Numbered from the stretch's first letter, positions 20,885 through 31,800 are shown. The stretch: DNA of 64,000 bases from Spongospora subterranea f. sp. subterranea (GCA_049724395.1 JAUGWO010000243.1:1-64000); one strand, 5' to 3'. The notes: generated by a model from the sequence alone, not told the origin. Made by a program: numbers and translations.

Positions 20885-22160
20885 TTAATACTCCCCTTCG
20901 CTTTTAACCTTTGTCAGTATTATGATATCTGCATAATGGATGATTTAAATCTTTTGAATTCAGGTTAGTGAATATGTCCGCCATCATATCTGTTGTTGGA
21001 CAATAGATGATTTCTATTTCCCTTTGTTGCACCTTTTCGCGAACGAAATGATATCGAACATCGATATGCTTAAATCGTTGGTTCGAGCAATTGTTCTTTT
21101 CGAGAAAAATAGCGCCCTGATTATCCTGGTATAGTGGAGTAATCATCGAATCTTTAAATTGATTTAACTCCTTCAGCAAATCGCGGATCCAAATAATCTC
21201 CCTTGTGGCGTCGCTTGCGGCCATATATTCCGCTTCAGTTGTTGAAAGTGCAACTAAATGTTGCTTTCTGGACTTCCATATAACGGGATTGCCTCCCACT
21301 TGGATCAGTAGACCTGTGGTTGATCGTCGATCAAGAGTGTCCATCGCGTAATTGCTGTCGGCCCATCCTGTGATATCAGTTGAGCTCCCCTTGAACACCA
21401 AGCCGTCATTCGGGGTCGTGTTCAGGTATTTGAGAATCCTTTGCGCAGCTTTCCATAGTGCTTTGGTTGGTTTCGACACATGCCTGCTGATATTGTTAAC
21501 TGCAAATGCAATATCAGGACGTGTCCCGTAAGCGATGTAGGATAAACTTCCAATGATTTCGCAAATGGGATACTTATCAGTAATCTCCTCGTCCTCGTTT
21601 AAATCATAAATAGTTGTCATTGGTGTGGTGACTGGTTTGCAGTTTTCCTGCTTGAAACGCTGGATGACCTCTCTTATGTATTTTTCTTGCGATAGTCGGA
21701 TCGTGCCATCTAAACAACGGATCTTCATACCGAGAAATGTATCGGCTTCCCCTAGGTCTTTCATCTTGAATGATGACCGTAGTACTGCTGAAATCTTCGT
21801 AATTTCAGTGTCGTCGTCGCCGGTGATTAGTAGATCATCGACATAGATACCTATGATTGTCAATTGATTCTCCCGGGATTTGTACCAAATGCATGGTTCC
21901 TTGGTTGATTGCGCGAATTGACTTTCCCTTAACTTGCTAAACAGGGTCGTTTGCCATTCGCGACCGGCCTGCTTCAGACCGTATAAGGCTTTTTCTAGTA
22001 GACATACTTTATGTTCCTCGCCCTGCTTGAGGAATCCGTCCGGTTGGTATATGTAGATAGGATTAGTTAGAGGTGCATTTAGATATGCAGTTGTGAAATC
22101 CTTCTGATAAATCTTCCAGTGGTTGGCGGCGACAAATCGCCCCGAAGCAGAGCATACTGA
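20885..22160 (-). mobile_element. Ty1/Copia fossil (RT and RNase H part)
   Basis: A long minus-strand frame (21,863-20,904) covers the second half of the RT (IIGIYVDDLLITGDD, FKMKDLGEADTFLGMKI) and RNase H (VALSTTEAEYMAASDATRE, then HIDVRYHFVREKV). More RT sequence continues to about 22,160. It is truncated, with no LTRs identified and a few breaks. The long open frame suggests moderate age. Confidence 0.85.
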
Positions 22161-23090
22161 GCGTATTGGGGTTCATTCGATATTCAATCACACAAATAAT
22201 TTACAATCTGGAAGTTACGGATTTTTTTGCGAACCCGATGGAAAGCGATTCTGCCCGTGAGACCACAACATTCACACATTTTTTAGATGTGGAGTCGTGC
22301 AGTTTTGTTGGACGTTTTGGCCAACCTGGGTTATGATAAATCAAGACTGCACACATACTGCTTCGTGTGCGCTTGAAGTTTCAGTGTTTTCATTATTGCT
22401 TGAATAGCATTTGAAGGACTGTATCAGTATTTTCAAAAGCCACTAGCCTCTCAATCAATACATTTCTCAAATATTTAAATCAAATACTGCTTAGCTGTGG
22501 CGGGAATGATCAATTTGCTAGGGCGAACACCATGTGACCAGATTCAAAAGATATACTTTGTCCGATATATTACGGCCGCACCATTTCACCAAATGTCGGA
22601 ATAAGTGACAATCATTCGGATCGAGTTTGATTCTTATCGAGACAGAAGACTGAGAAATTCGTTTAGGATTCGAAAGTAATCACCAATATCGTCAGGCTAA
22701 CCAAGGTTGTCCACCTAAACAAACGGCTCCTTTGAATGAATGGTCCCAACGTGTCAGGGACTGAGCTAGGCTTTTGGGATCCCATCGGGTCGTGTCGGGT
22801 ACTGGAAGGGGTGCACGAACAAAATCCTGAAAAATGTAATAACGCCAGTATTAAAATCGGTCAAGGTAACGGGCGGGCGGACGGGCTTGAAGGCAGGGAA
22901 CTGGCGAAGGAGAAGCGCGGAAAGGGAACGGGCGAACCGAGGAGCGAGGATTGCCTTTAAAGCAACTATTGCTCATTTATGATCAATTTTATTTAACTCG
23001 CCTCTCGCTCAGGGGTGCAGATACGATGTTATCGGTATTGAATTGTTAACAAGCTAAGTTGTCCTTCTTTTGAGCAATTGACTTAGATTA
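22161..23090. other. No recognised gene (0.9 kb)
   Basis: No motif is recognised. A plus-strand frame at 22,736-22,960 is low in complexity (GNGRADGLEGRELAKEKRGK). Part of this stretch may be the missing N-terminal region of the DDE transposase that follows. Confidence 0.35.
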
Positions 23091-23239
23091 GATCAGCGTT
23101 TGTTTGGCGCAAGGGTAAATGTTCGGCCTGTATCAAGGCTGGTGCAAGTCCAATTAAACAATCATCGCGCTGGAAGCTCAGCATCGCAAAGCAGTCCAAC
23201 GATTTTAAAGGTCATCAGAATTTGTTTTCGCAAATTTTT

Positions 23240-24360
23240 CAGTCTCCGACCGTTGACAACAAGTATGGGTTTTACAAGCCATCCTCGGTATTCAACTTTG
23301 ACCAGGTACTCGAGCACATAATGCGAGAAACAGCTTTTAACTCGTCTATTCTAGTTCCCATTGCCTTTCATCTGTGAAGGTGATCAAAGAACTGTAGACA
23401 ATAAGGTTGCTGAGCGTTTTTGGGTTCGGCAGCCACGTTCCGGTTATGACAAACGATAATGCACCTTGCATCTAACTCTTTGTGCGGATTCTCAATCGCC
23501 GTAACCAAAACCTATGATTGTCTTTCGAGGTGCCAGGACCATGATTATGAATTCGAGCGAAATCAGTGAATGGGTGCTTTATCGCATTTCAAAATAAAAG
23601 TAAAAATTCATGGTTGTTTTTTTAGGATCCTCGCGTAAGTGTCCTGTTTCAGGCAAACCCGTGGGTAGAGAGGCTTACTGGAATTAATATCGTGAAATTA
23701 TATCTACAAGACCCTGTTTTCAACAGGATCGTGCAGAGAGCCGCCTATCTCTGTGTGATAACCTAGGCACATCAAAACTCTGATTTCTGCAGTTCAATGG
23801 AGAAGTTTGGGCAAATTAATGTACTTCCCTCCAAACGGTTACACATATGATTCAACCAAGTATGTAAAGAAACAGAAATTTGACCTGAAAACTGTAGTCG
23901 GTTGAACTCAACAAAGAACTAGAAAACCAGGATCTTCTATCCAAGTGGGCTGATTTGAAATTCAGCGCTACAGAGCGTCGTGTCCTGATTACGAAGTGGG
24001 TTGGGAACGCCTTTGGCGAAATAATCAAGCTTGGTCGCGTTCATCGATACTTCGAGAAAACAGGCGGCCTTCTAAGAATCGATGGCTAATTTAATCGAAT
24101 CAACATACAGGGTCTACCTGATTAGCGGTTTGAACCGCAACCCAAATTTATCATTAATCTTTCATCAGAAGAAGACAATGTGTCTGGTTCTGAGAGCAGT
24201 TTTACGGATGATGAGTCAGATATTTCTGAAGGAGACGATTCGGATGTCGAGTTGATTGGCGGTAACTCGTTTCCTCTCACTGCGATCCCAGCTGAAGAAA
24301 CAGTGTTATTATATCGAAACTCAACAAGGAGCCATGAGTACGTGGTATCACATGTGTCCT
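23240..24360 (+). pseudogene. Decayed intron-bearing DDE transposase
   Basis: The reading starts KYGFYKPSSVFNFDQ (23,260-23,305). A 49-bp GT-AG intron (23,306-23,354) follows, and the frame resumes FPLPFICEGDQRTVDNKVAE and RFWVRQPRSGYDKR, then PKPMIVFRGAR. A second intron of about 51 bp is likely before DPRVSVLFQANPWVERLTG (from 23,628). The C-terminal block WADLKFSATERRVLITKWVG with HRYFEKTGGLLRIDG lies at 23,948-24,088, followed by an acidic tail. From memory, 'FDQxPLPF', 'KRQCTL', 'IFRG' and 'WxxxLTAxxRRILxTxWVGxA...FExTG' belong to a DDE transposase family scattered across protists, algae and fungi. In-frame stops include two TAA at positions where this family has Gln. No terminal repeats were found. 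Confidence 0.55.
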
Positions 24361-25257
24361 GACCGGGCAACAGGTACATGGACACGAGGTACCACAATAC
24401 AGTATGGTAGGTCTGATTAAGGAGATTTTGGATCAACAAGAATCGTGGGAACAGATAAATTTGGAGAACCAATTGGTATTGGGTCGTATTCATATTTCGA
24501 AAAATCGCAAGTAAAATTCTCAAATAATTCCAAATAATGAGGCATTTTGGCATGAAATTGTTCTTGAATGATTAAGGCCTTACAAAAAAATATCACTTTG
24601 AGTGCAAACCTGAAAACACGAGAACCTGACATGATTTTCCAAACATCGCGATATATTCTCCCACTTGACAAGGTTTGTTCAACCATTAACAATTACATAA
24701 CTGTTTTCCTCTACGTAACCAGCTGAGCGGTTTATTATCATGGGGTTGTTTGTTTTTGGTCATCCACGATTTTCGAAGTGGTCTCCCAGGAATTGTAAAC
24801 TCTATTTTCGGGTTTCAGGCCGGGATGCAAGAGGGTCTCGGAAGTTAATGGTAAATGTAATCCAGACAAGTGTCAACTGAAGTGAAGTGGACTGGTCGTG
24901 TTATCTCTCAGAAAACAAATTTCGTCCGATCCAAAGCTTATTGAGCCCTTGAGGAATATGCCAATACCTCGAACGGTTGTCAATCTGTGAACGCATCAAA
25001 TCCTCGGTCGCTCTTGTTCAGTCATTGACTAACAATATTTTTGTTTGGCTAATCGTCCAGACAAGGAAATTTTTGATGCTGACGATGGTTTTGGAAGGTA
25101 GACGATAAAGTCTGGGTGCCTGAAGATACCACTCTATTAACTTGTATATGTGTTATTGGTGTTTCGAATCGACCGTTGCTGCTATTAGGCGATATTTCTG
25201 GTGGATCAGTTCAATTCTTACTTTGGAGGCGTTTGTCATTTCATGCCTTCTTTGCGG
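24361..25257. other. No recognised gene (0.9 kb)
   Basis: Only short unrecognised frames are present. This is flanking sequence between the DDE remnant and the left end of a MULE copy. Confidence 0.4.
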
Positions 25258-26220
25258 GAAATCTTTCTGTCCGCCGGCGGACAGACTGGATTCTGTCCGC
25301 CAGTACCCTATGTGACGAGACGGCGATAATGGAGGATTCTGTCCGCCAGTAGGGTGCACTGTAGCAAGGTTGCGCACAGTTGTTCCACGATGTTCCAGAA
25401 CAATAGTCCATTGATACAGCGCGTTCTGGCGGAGGTATCGCAGCTCAGACGGGAATATCATTGACTTCATGGCGGCAAATGCGATTCAGTTACACAATAA
25501 ATGTAAATAATTGGCCCTGACACTGCACCTTCCGCATTAAGAAAAACGATTTGCACAGAGAAATTGAATCTTTAATGTAAAATGTATTTATTCATTGTGT
25601 AACAATGCATTCGCAGCCATGAAGACAATAATGTCCTCGTCAGAACTGCGATCTGCTTTGGTTCGTGGAACCTCCGTCAGAAAGCGCTGTATCAATGGAA
25701 TATTGTTCGATTCTGAGCAGGTGTCATCGGACGAACAGTCTGCGACGACTTCCACAATGAGTGCGGTCTTAATTAATTGCTGCACCGGTTTTACCTAAAA
25801 GGACACCGGCCACCTGAATGGTGATCCTTGGCAGTCAATCCGTGCTCTTTACAGGTTTTGCAGTGTCTTGCCTTCTTGGTTGAATGCCGAGTTTGTAGAG
25901 CTGAATGATTTACGAGTTCGTCGTTCGAACGCCGCCCGCGCTTCTTGACACTTTTAACAATCGGCGCTCGAATACTGGCAAAACCAGACGGCACCGCTTC
26001 GATAGATGATTCGACTGGCACTGGTTCTTTCGAGGCGATACATAGAGCGTTGAAGGCCATAATTGTCCGTTTGAATGCAGCGACACTGGTTTGCCCGACT
26101 TGAACGACTTCCTTGGCGGCTTGCATTAAATGGCGGTAATGGAAGTTCACCTCGGGCACTGTGATTTGGGCATATGCGTCATCGTAGACAGACGGCACAA
26201 CTGCCGACGTGCCTACATTG

Positions 26221-27404
26221 TAGGGCTCCGATCGGGTCGGGTCTGGTCGGGTACCTGCCACCTACCGGTATCCGACCCGGGTCGCGACTGGCGCAGCCTT
26301 AAACCCACAAAAATGCGCGACTGACGCATGTGTGCGACCCTCTGTTCTTAGTAAACCTGCAAACGTAAACAAAAGGTCAAGGAAAGAAGTACAGAGTTGT
26401 TCAAAACCGCTAGGTTGTTTTTTGCTTAAATGTGCTTTTCACAACATCAACGCGCTCAAAGTCTTTGGTTCAGAGAATGGCACCGGAGTCCAATTATGTC
26501 GCGGCCGCAATAAACAACTCGTTGAACGGATACTGAGGAGCCAGGAATACTCAAAACATCCATTGCAAAAGCACCCAGACCTGGGAACTGTTTCTCGTGT
26601 GTGCCCCAGTATTGGAGCAAATTTGGCTTGGATCCTCGCAAGGTAGCCTGAGGTACTTATCCACATTCAGGTTTGTTGATTTTCCAGACAAGACAGTCAG
26701 GTAATCATGACGAGCTCACGCAGTCCGTGGCGCTATGAGATTCCATGACCGAATTTTTTTAACAACTTTGCCTAATGTGCTTCGTATCTTTTGTTAGGAT
26801 ATTTTTATTTGAATTGATGGTATGGTATGGTATACAAAGGATCGCGGGTTCTTATGGGTTGAGTAAGCCTGTGTACTACCAGGCTTTCCCTACTTCCGCC
26901 TGGCCGCTACAAGTAGCTTGGGTATCCAATGAAGGAACCTAGTAGACCAGCTGGATTCAGCAACATAATCTGTCCTAGCGACCACACCGAATGGGACCTG
27001 CCCCCACCTGATTACATTGCCTATCCAGAGTTTCCGAGTTTACTGCAAGCAGCTCGCTCTCCCACATTCATTAGAGGCCACGTGGTCAGACCTTCGTGCT
27101 CAACATTCACTCTACTTTTCCGTATTGGATGCAACCTTGGTGGGTCTCCCAAAATTCCATCACTCACGGGGTTTCGAACTCATGCCTAACACTCACCCGG
27201 ACATGCCTGCCACCAACAGGGACAGACAGGAACCAAGCTCATTTGAATTGATGCAAAAATTACAGCGCAATATCCACAATTCGAAAAAAAAGACTACAGG
27301 TACCCGCGGGTAGTCGGGTCGGGTACCGACTGTCTACCGATACCCGACCCGGTCGGTATCTACCCGTCGGGTACGGGTATATACCCGACCCAATCGGAGC
27401 CCTA
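26221..27404. mobile_element. 1.18-kb hAT-type non-autonomous element, 8-bp target duplication
   Basis: The ends are TAGGGCTCCGATCGGGTCGG and its inverse (CCCGACCCAATCGGAGCCCTA). They are GC-rich with many internal ACCCG/CGGGT steps, the style of many hAT ends. It is flanked by a perfect 8-bp repeat CTACATTG (26,213-26,220 and 27,405-27,412). MULE copy 2 carries a single CTACATTG at 39,092-39,099 with no insert, which proves the insertion. No transposase is encoded. It contains a SINE-like element at 26,820-27,240. Confidence 0.93.
26820..27240 (-). mobile_element. SINE-like element, copy 1 (421 bp)
   Basis: It is homologous, in reverse orientation, to 52,245-52,613, and is flanked by a perfect 13-bp direct repeat ATTTGAATTGATG (26,807-26,819 and 27,241-27,253). 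Read on the minus strand it starts GCTTGGTTCCTGTCTGTCCC and has a tRNA B-box-like GAGTTCGAAACCC about 60 bases in. It ends in a short (ATACC)n-like tail (GTATACCATACCATACC). It has no coding capacity. The direct repeats and tail fit target-primed retrotransposition. An A box was not clear. This copy has about 50 bp near 26,880-26,930 that copy 2 lacks. Confidence 0.8.
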
Positions 27405-28240
27405 CTACATTGAAGATGGCGTTAGTCAGAGGCGATATGTTCGGGTTGAGGCGGCAGTATGCAATTTGCCATAACGGGTGTTGATCAAGACGCCATCGGG
27501 GAGTCAGATACTTTACATCCATGGGATCGACGTTCATCGCAGAGCATACGGCAGCAATGTGTCGACAAGGGATTCGACAACACGCAAAGTCAGGACACGA
27601 ACATAACGGGATGACATCCATCGTCTTTATTAGGACACGGTGAGCGGTGGCCACATTGTCGGCAGAAGATACAGTGGAAACAACGTCCCATACACCTTCG
27701 TGTTCATCAAATGGAGTGCTGCAGTAGCGGAATTGCTGACCCCATAATTCAATAAAAAACGATTTTCGTGTCAAACTCGATCATGGTGCCGTTTTTCCTT
27801 GCCATCTCTTGGAAAGGTTTTGTAAACGCAGACCAGTTACCGGTAAAGGGTGCAATTGCCAGAACGACGTTTAAGGGTTCCGTGAGATGCGGCGCGTTTG
27901 CAGAACAAGGGGTATCAGGGATCGGCTGCACAAACGACGCCTGTTCTGCGTCATGTGCGGGTGGAGCTTCTGGGACACAGCTGCGTCATAGACTGGTAAA
28001 GTCTCCGGGACAATCGGCAGTTTGGGGACGAGATTCCGCAAGAATCCGAACATTTTATTTTTACAGTTGATTTAACTCCGTCGTCTCGTGAGGGTGACAA
28101 ACTGACCATAGAGGAGCGCAACCTGACAACTAGTACAGTGCACCCTACCGGCGGACGAGTAGACTCAATTTTGATCCAAATTGATCCAATGATCCAAAAT
28201 TGATCCAACACTGTGCGCAGTCACTCACAGATACATTTAA

Positions 28241-30417
28241 GTGTTCCTACAGTGTACACTTGCTCATGTACATTTGCGGAGAATTGATCAATATCCCGGA
28301 TCGGTATCCTTCACGGCTCACGCGTTCAATTGCGCAATGGCTCCGCTCCCTTTTCATCTCAATGGCAGGAAAATGGTTTATCGCAGCAAATACTTAAATT
28401 CGTCGTATTATCGATGCAGTCGGTGGCGGTCATCATCGCGGCAGGTGCCATGCCCTGGGACGGCTGAGCTCCTGCCATCTGGAGCGATACGAGAATTGAC
28501 CCCTCATTCCTGCAATCCTCACAATGAAGTTCCAGTTCATGGTCAACGAGTCGATGCCACTCAGGAGGTCTCAACATTCGTCCCGCCAAAACTTCATATT
28601 TCGTTTACTTATCCAGTAGATGCGCTCGCTGATCGATGCAATCGCTATTCGGGATCGTGCACAACCTGCACGCATGGTTTGGGAAGAAGCATCACGCATC
28701 ATCACGCGACGATATCTGGACGTACCGATTACGTGCATGACCCGAAGCGCATGTCTTAACCGGGTTCACTATATACGGACGGGAGGGTCCTCGTCTGACC
28801 AGTTTCGAACGATTGAGACCCCTGAGATGGCTTTAACGTCAGATCGGATGAATTTTTTTTTGGGCTACATCACCCCAGTTTTCGAAGGAACGGTCAAACA
28901 CAATCTTGGGTTGTGGGGACACCCGGCCCTTTTTAACATGCTCAAACGCTCCCATATCGATATCTTTATCGACGCTACGTTTCGGCTGGTCCCTAAACCT
29001 TTTAAACAGCTTCTCATAATTATGGTAAAAGATGCGGATAGAGACCTGTATTTACCCGTCTTTTATATTCTTATGACTGGCAAAACAAAGTTTTTATATT
29101 TACAGGCTTTGGGTCTGATGAAATTGCGTGTGGGAAATGCAATTTCTCCAGGGAGTGTCTGCTGCGATTTTGAGGCGGCTTTGATTGGCGCAGTTAAAGG
29201 TTCGAACAAGTTGAATGGTTCTTCATTTCTATGATTGATTGTGTTTACAGACACATTCCCGGTATTGCCTTCAATTACAGGCTGTCTCTTCCATTGGAAA
29301 CAGGCGAACCGCCGCAGGCTTATACAACTCCGGATGCATATTTCTCTGATCAACGTGTTAATGATCCGGGGAAACCTGGACGTGTTAACGCTAATTCCTC
29401 ACGGTGAAATCATGGAGCAGGGGTTTGGCTATATTTCCTCTCTCCTCGAACCGATTCCTGCATTCAGTGATGATTCCAGTGAAGGGCAGAAGCTCGATCA
29501 GTTCTTTAGCTATTTCAGACGGATGTGGATTGAAACAATTCATCCAAAACACTGGAACATCAGTCGGCAGATTGCTTCAGGAGAGTGTATCGCTAATAGG
29601 ACAAATAACCCGATTGAGTCTTACAACAACCGCTGTAACAATTTGTTCCCTTCGGCTCATCCCAGCCTCACAGTTTTGATTGACGTTCTTCGTGGAGACG
29701 CTGAGTCGTTTGTCCGTTTGATACACGAGATCGATCAGGGGATCAGTGTTGCACCGTCTCATGCTCCTTCTTTTGTGCCAACACAAGCGCTTATTCCTCC
29801 TGGCTATATTGAATTTATCCGACGATTCGAATCAGAAGCAACGCAAACGGTGGAAAGGTTTGTGTTCTGATTTGTCTCAGATGCCATTTTTTTAATTTAT
29901 GATTCACGCAGACCCAACTATGTTCCTGTCATGGCCCACGTTACATCCGTAATGAATGCAGAGTTGTCTACACCTGTTGTGGCAACTGTTGCGTCACGGT
30001 CTCATCTCCTCCATCATGCTGACGACGCGACGAATGCAGAGATACCATCTCATCTCGTTGGGCTTGATGACGCGGCAGAATCAGATAGTTGCAACACCTC
30101 TGGCGCATATTCTGTTCCCGGTACTCATAATTCGCATACAGCGCAGACCATTTCAGGTATTGCAGTTAGAAAAAATGAACAACTCGTTTGAGTCTTTTAT
30201 AGAACAAGCACTATCTTGCAATGATAGTGATCAGGAACTTGCAGCCCTCAGGGACATCCTGGATTCTCCAAGACATGAGGCAGAACTTGCTGGAGAACCG
30301 GAGGACGTCGCATCAGAAGCGCAGCTGACATCGATGCAGGCTTCAGACACAGTATGCGCTCCTGCGAATCTTGAATGGTTGCAACACTTTCGTTGTTATG
30401 GCTGCTTGTTTTACTGA
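28241..30417 (+). CDS. MULE transposase with FLYWCH-like finger, intron-bearing
   Basis: The N-terminal frame (28,241-28,759) carries a FLYWCH-like zinc module: MVYRSKYLNSSYYRCSRW, CPG, then HSCNPHN. The main exon (28,620-29,234) holds the MULE DDE region: DIFIDATFRLVPKPFKQLLI (first Asp), VFYILMTGKTK, and CCDFEAALIGAVK (second Asp). A 51-bp GT-AG intron ending TGTTTACAG (29,258) restores the frame to DTFPVLPSITGCLFHWKQAN. It continues to HWNISRQIASGECIANRTNN and PIESYNN (third acidic region). A second intron of about 53 bp ends CACGCAG (29,911) and leads to NYVPVMAHVTSV. The C-terminal extension is acidic, and its exact end (30,191, 30,417 or beyond) is unclear. The join between the FLYWCH exon and the DDE exon near 28,560-28,619 also needs an intron. 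Apart from these uncertainties the gene looks nearly whole. There is no SWIM finger, unlike the host MULE. Confidence 0.75.
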
Positions 30418-30599
30418 TTTTCTTGCAGTGATCGCATTAAGCTTGGACCTGGGGCTAAGATATTTTTTTGGTACCCTGGCAGGGTGCCAGGTCCCGGAAA
30501 CGGCGTTTATGCGACAGTTTTAACAGTAATGTCATGTAGTTTTGATCTGTACTAGTTGTAACTTATGAGCAGGTGTTTCCCAAAGAGCGTTACCTGGAG

Positions 30600-31180
30600 A
30601 CAGGAATACCTTTTGAACTGGATTGGTTCCATAGTTTATCTATGGATACCTGTGTATGAACAAATCTATTTCCAATGTCCAAAGCTGATTACTTTCCCAG
30701 ATACAAGTTTTGTCCCCAATAGAGGTTAGGATGACACCGATTGAAACCTTCGATCTTCAGTCAGGTACTACGGGAGGAAGAACGATAGCGCAGGAGTACA
30801 GCCTGGAAATTCAACGTGAAATTTCTGAAATCACGAGATTGCATCCTGGATACCAAGATTGTTTCCAAGAATTTTGAATAAAAATTTCCATGATCGTTTT
30901 AATATTTGCGAAAAAAATATTGTACACACGACGATACTATTGGATAAAAGGGGTGATTTTGGCTCTTGATTTCAGCAAGATTCCGCTGAATTTTCAGACT
31001 ATATTCGTCAGCAATCGTGCTTCCTTTAATTGTACCTGACTGAAGATCGTTAGGTGTCGTCGAAACCTTCACTGGGAAAACAACTTGTATCTGGGAAAAT
31101 TCCTGGTCAAACGGGGACTTCCTATTATTATGATAACAAAGCACTACATACAGTATACGGACTCTTAACATTACTGTAGA
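30600..31180. other. 3' untranslated part of the FLYWCH MULE
   Basis: The stretch between the transposase gene and the right inverted end shows no coding motif. A minus-strand frame at 30,899-31,171 has no recognisable domain. Confidence 0.4.
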
Positions 31181-31349
31181 TAAATATACACTTAACTGTA
31201 TTTACAAGTGACTGCGCAGAGTGTTGGATCAATTTTGGATCATTGGATCAATTTGGATCCAAATTGAATCCGCCCCGGCGGACAGAATCCTTTCCATCCT
31301 CCAGTCTCGTCACATAGGGTACTGGCGGACAGAATCCAGTTTTCCCGAA

Positions 31350-31577
31350 TATACTCTCGGTGTATTAGATCCGATATCTGGTCCGTAAAGTCCGTCAGGA
31401 ACTCCGTTGCCAGCTATATCCAATACAATAGGGTAGCCTGTCGTAGGCTATAACATAGGGTCAATACGTTGACACATATGTTACAGTTACCAACTGAAAC
31501 AAAAGGTACTATAATGGCTGAAGGCCATCATTCTCGGGTCCTTATATACCTAACACTTTCGGATCACGACAAGTAAG
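31350..31577 (-). repeat. Gypsy-type LTR fragment (minus)
   Basis: Read on the minus strand from 31,574, TGTCGTGATCC...GGTATATAAGGACCCGAGAA is homologous to plus-strand sequence at 44,282-44,328 and partly to 47,857-47,900. The TG start and TATATAA box fit an LTR. No internal coding part is attached, so it may be a solo or truncated LTR. Confidence 0.6.
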
Positions 31578-31598
31578 TTAGGTTTTAGGTAAAATAAC

Positions 31599-31800
31599 AG
31601 ATGAACTGATGAATCTGATGATTGACGAACTGATGAATCTGATGATTGATGAACTGATGAATCTGACGATTGATGAACTGATGAGCTCAATGAATCTGAT
31701 GATTGATGACATGAGGACTGTTTTCCCATTGATGATCGATGACACAGATGACATGATGATCGATGAATCGATGAAATTGACCCTAGATGATCATATCTGA
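31599..31800. repeat. 24-bp minisatellite, degenerate
   Basis: Three to four copies of a 24-bp unit (GATGAACTGATGAATCTGAT plus GATT) are followed by shorter GAT-rich derivatives to about 31,800. Open frames across it on both strands are repeat by-products. Confidence 0.8.

Larger units (their letters stand above)
25588..28100 (-). pseudogene. MULE transposase remnant (N-terminus, SWIM and C-terminal knuckle; DDE core deleted)
   Basis: The minus-strand pieces are 28,053-27,750 (N-terminal region, PFTGNWSAFTKPFQEMARKN), fused by an internal deletion to 27,774-27,334 (SWIM finger CSCPDFACCRIPCRHIAAV near 27,540-27,600), then, beyond an inserted element, 26,261-25,791 (tail with RHCKTCKEHGLTAKDH) and 25,785-25,588 (final tail ending LLHNE). 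The DDE domain is absent, so this copy cannot encode a working transposase. One stop separates the knuckle (RCPF) from the final tail. The last piece shows the natural C-terminus, which copy 2 has lost. Confidence 0.85.
28157..31274 (+). mobile_element. Second MULE (3.1 kb), FLYWCH type, 9-bp target duplication
   Basis: The subterminal inverted repeats share CAATTTTGATCCAAATTGAT, CCAATGATCCAAAATTGATC and TGCGCAGTCACT over about 80 bp (28,165-28,245 against 31,180-31,265). The flank is a perfect 9-bp repeat CCGGCGGAC (28,148-28,156 and 31,275-31,283), the Mutator-like size. The GATCCAA motif is tandemly repeated within each end. The single gene reads plus and has plausible introns. The element is inserted in the right inverted end of MULE copy 1, so it is younger than that copy. 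Confidence 0.9.
25258..31345 (-). mobile_element. SWIM-type MULE copy 1, split by two other transposons
   Basis: The outer ends share an inverted sequence with the motif CTGTCCGCCAGTACCCTATG and TGACGAGAC (left about 25,280-25,365, right about 31,281-31,345). The same sequence ends MULE copy 2 at 41,205-41,290. The body (25,588-26,220, 27,413-28,156) matches copy 2 at high identity. It is interrupted by a 1.18-kb hAT-type element (26,221-27,404) and a 3.1-kb second MULE (28,157-31,274). The catalytic region is missing: sequence equivalent to about 39,450-40,826 of copy 2 is deleted at the junction near 27,762-27,766. I could not define the flanking duplication. Confidence 0.85.

Noticed and set aside
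23240-24360. Alternative genetic code with TAA read as Gln
   Set aside because: Several long frames in the window (for example 569 and 930 codons) use no internal TAA, so the standard code fits; the TAA codons are better explained by decay.
26929-27313. Plus-strand frames of 86 and 98 codons
   Set aside because: They fall within the SINE-like unit and its flank; the homologous unit at 52 kb yields a similar antisense frame, so they reflect shared repeat sequence, not a gene.
27301-27400. Telomere-like or promoter-like GGGTCGGGTA repeats
   Set aside because: They mirror the other end of the 1.18-kb hAT-type element and are part of its subterminal structure.
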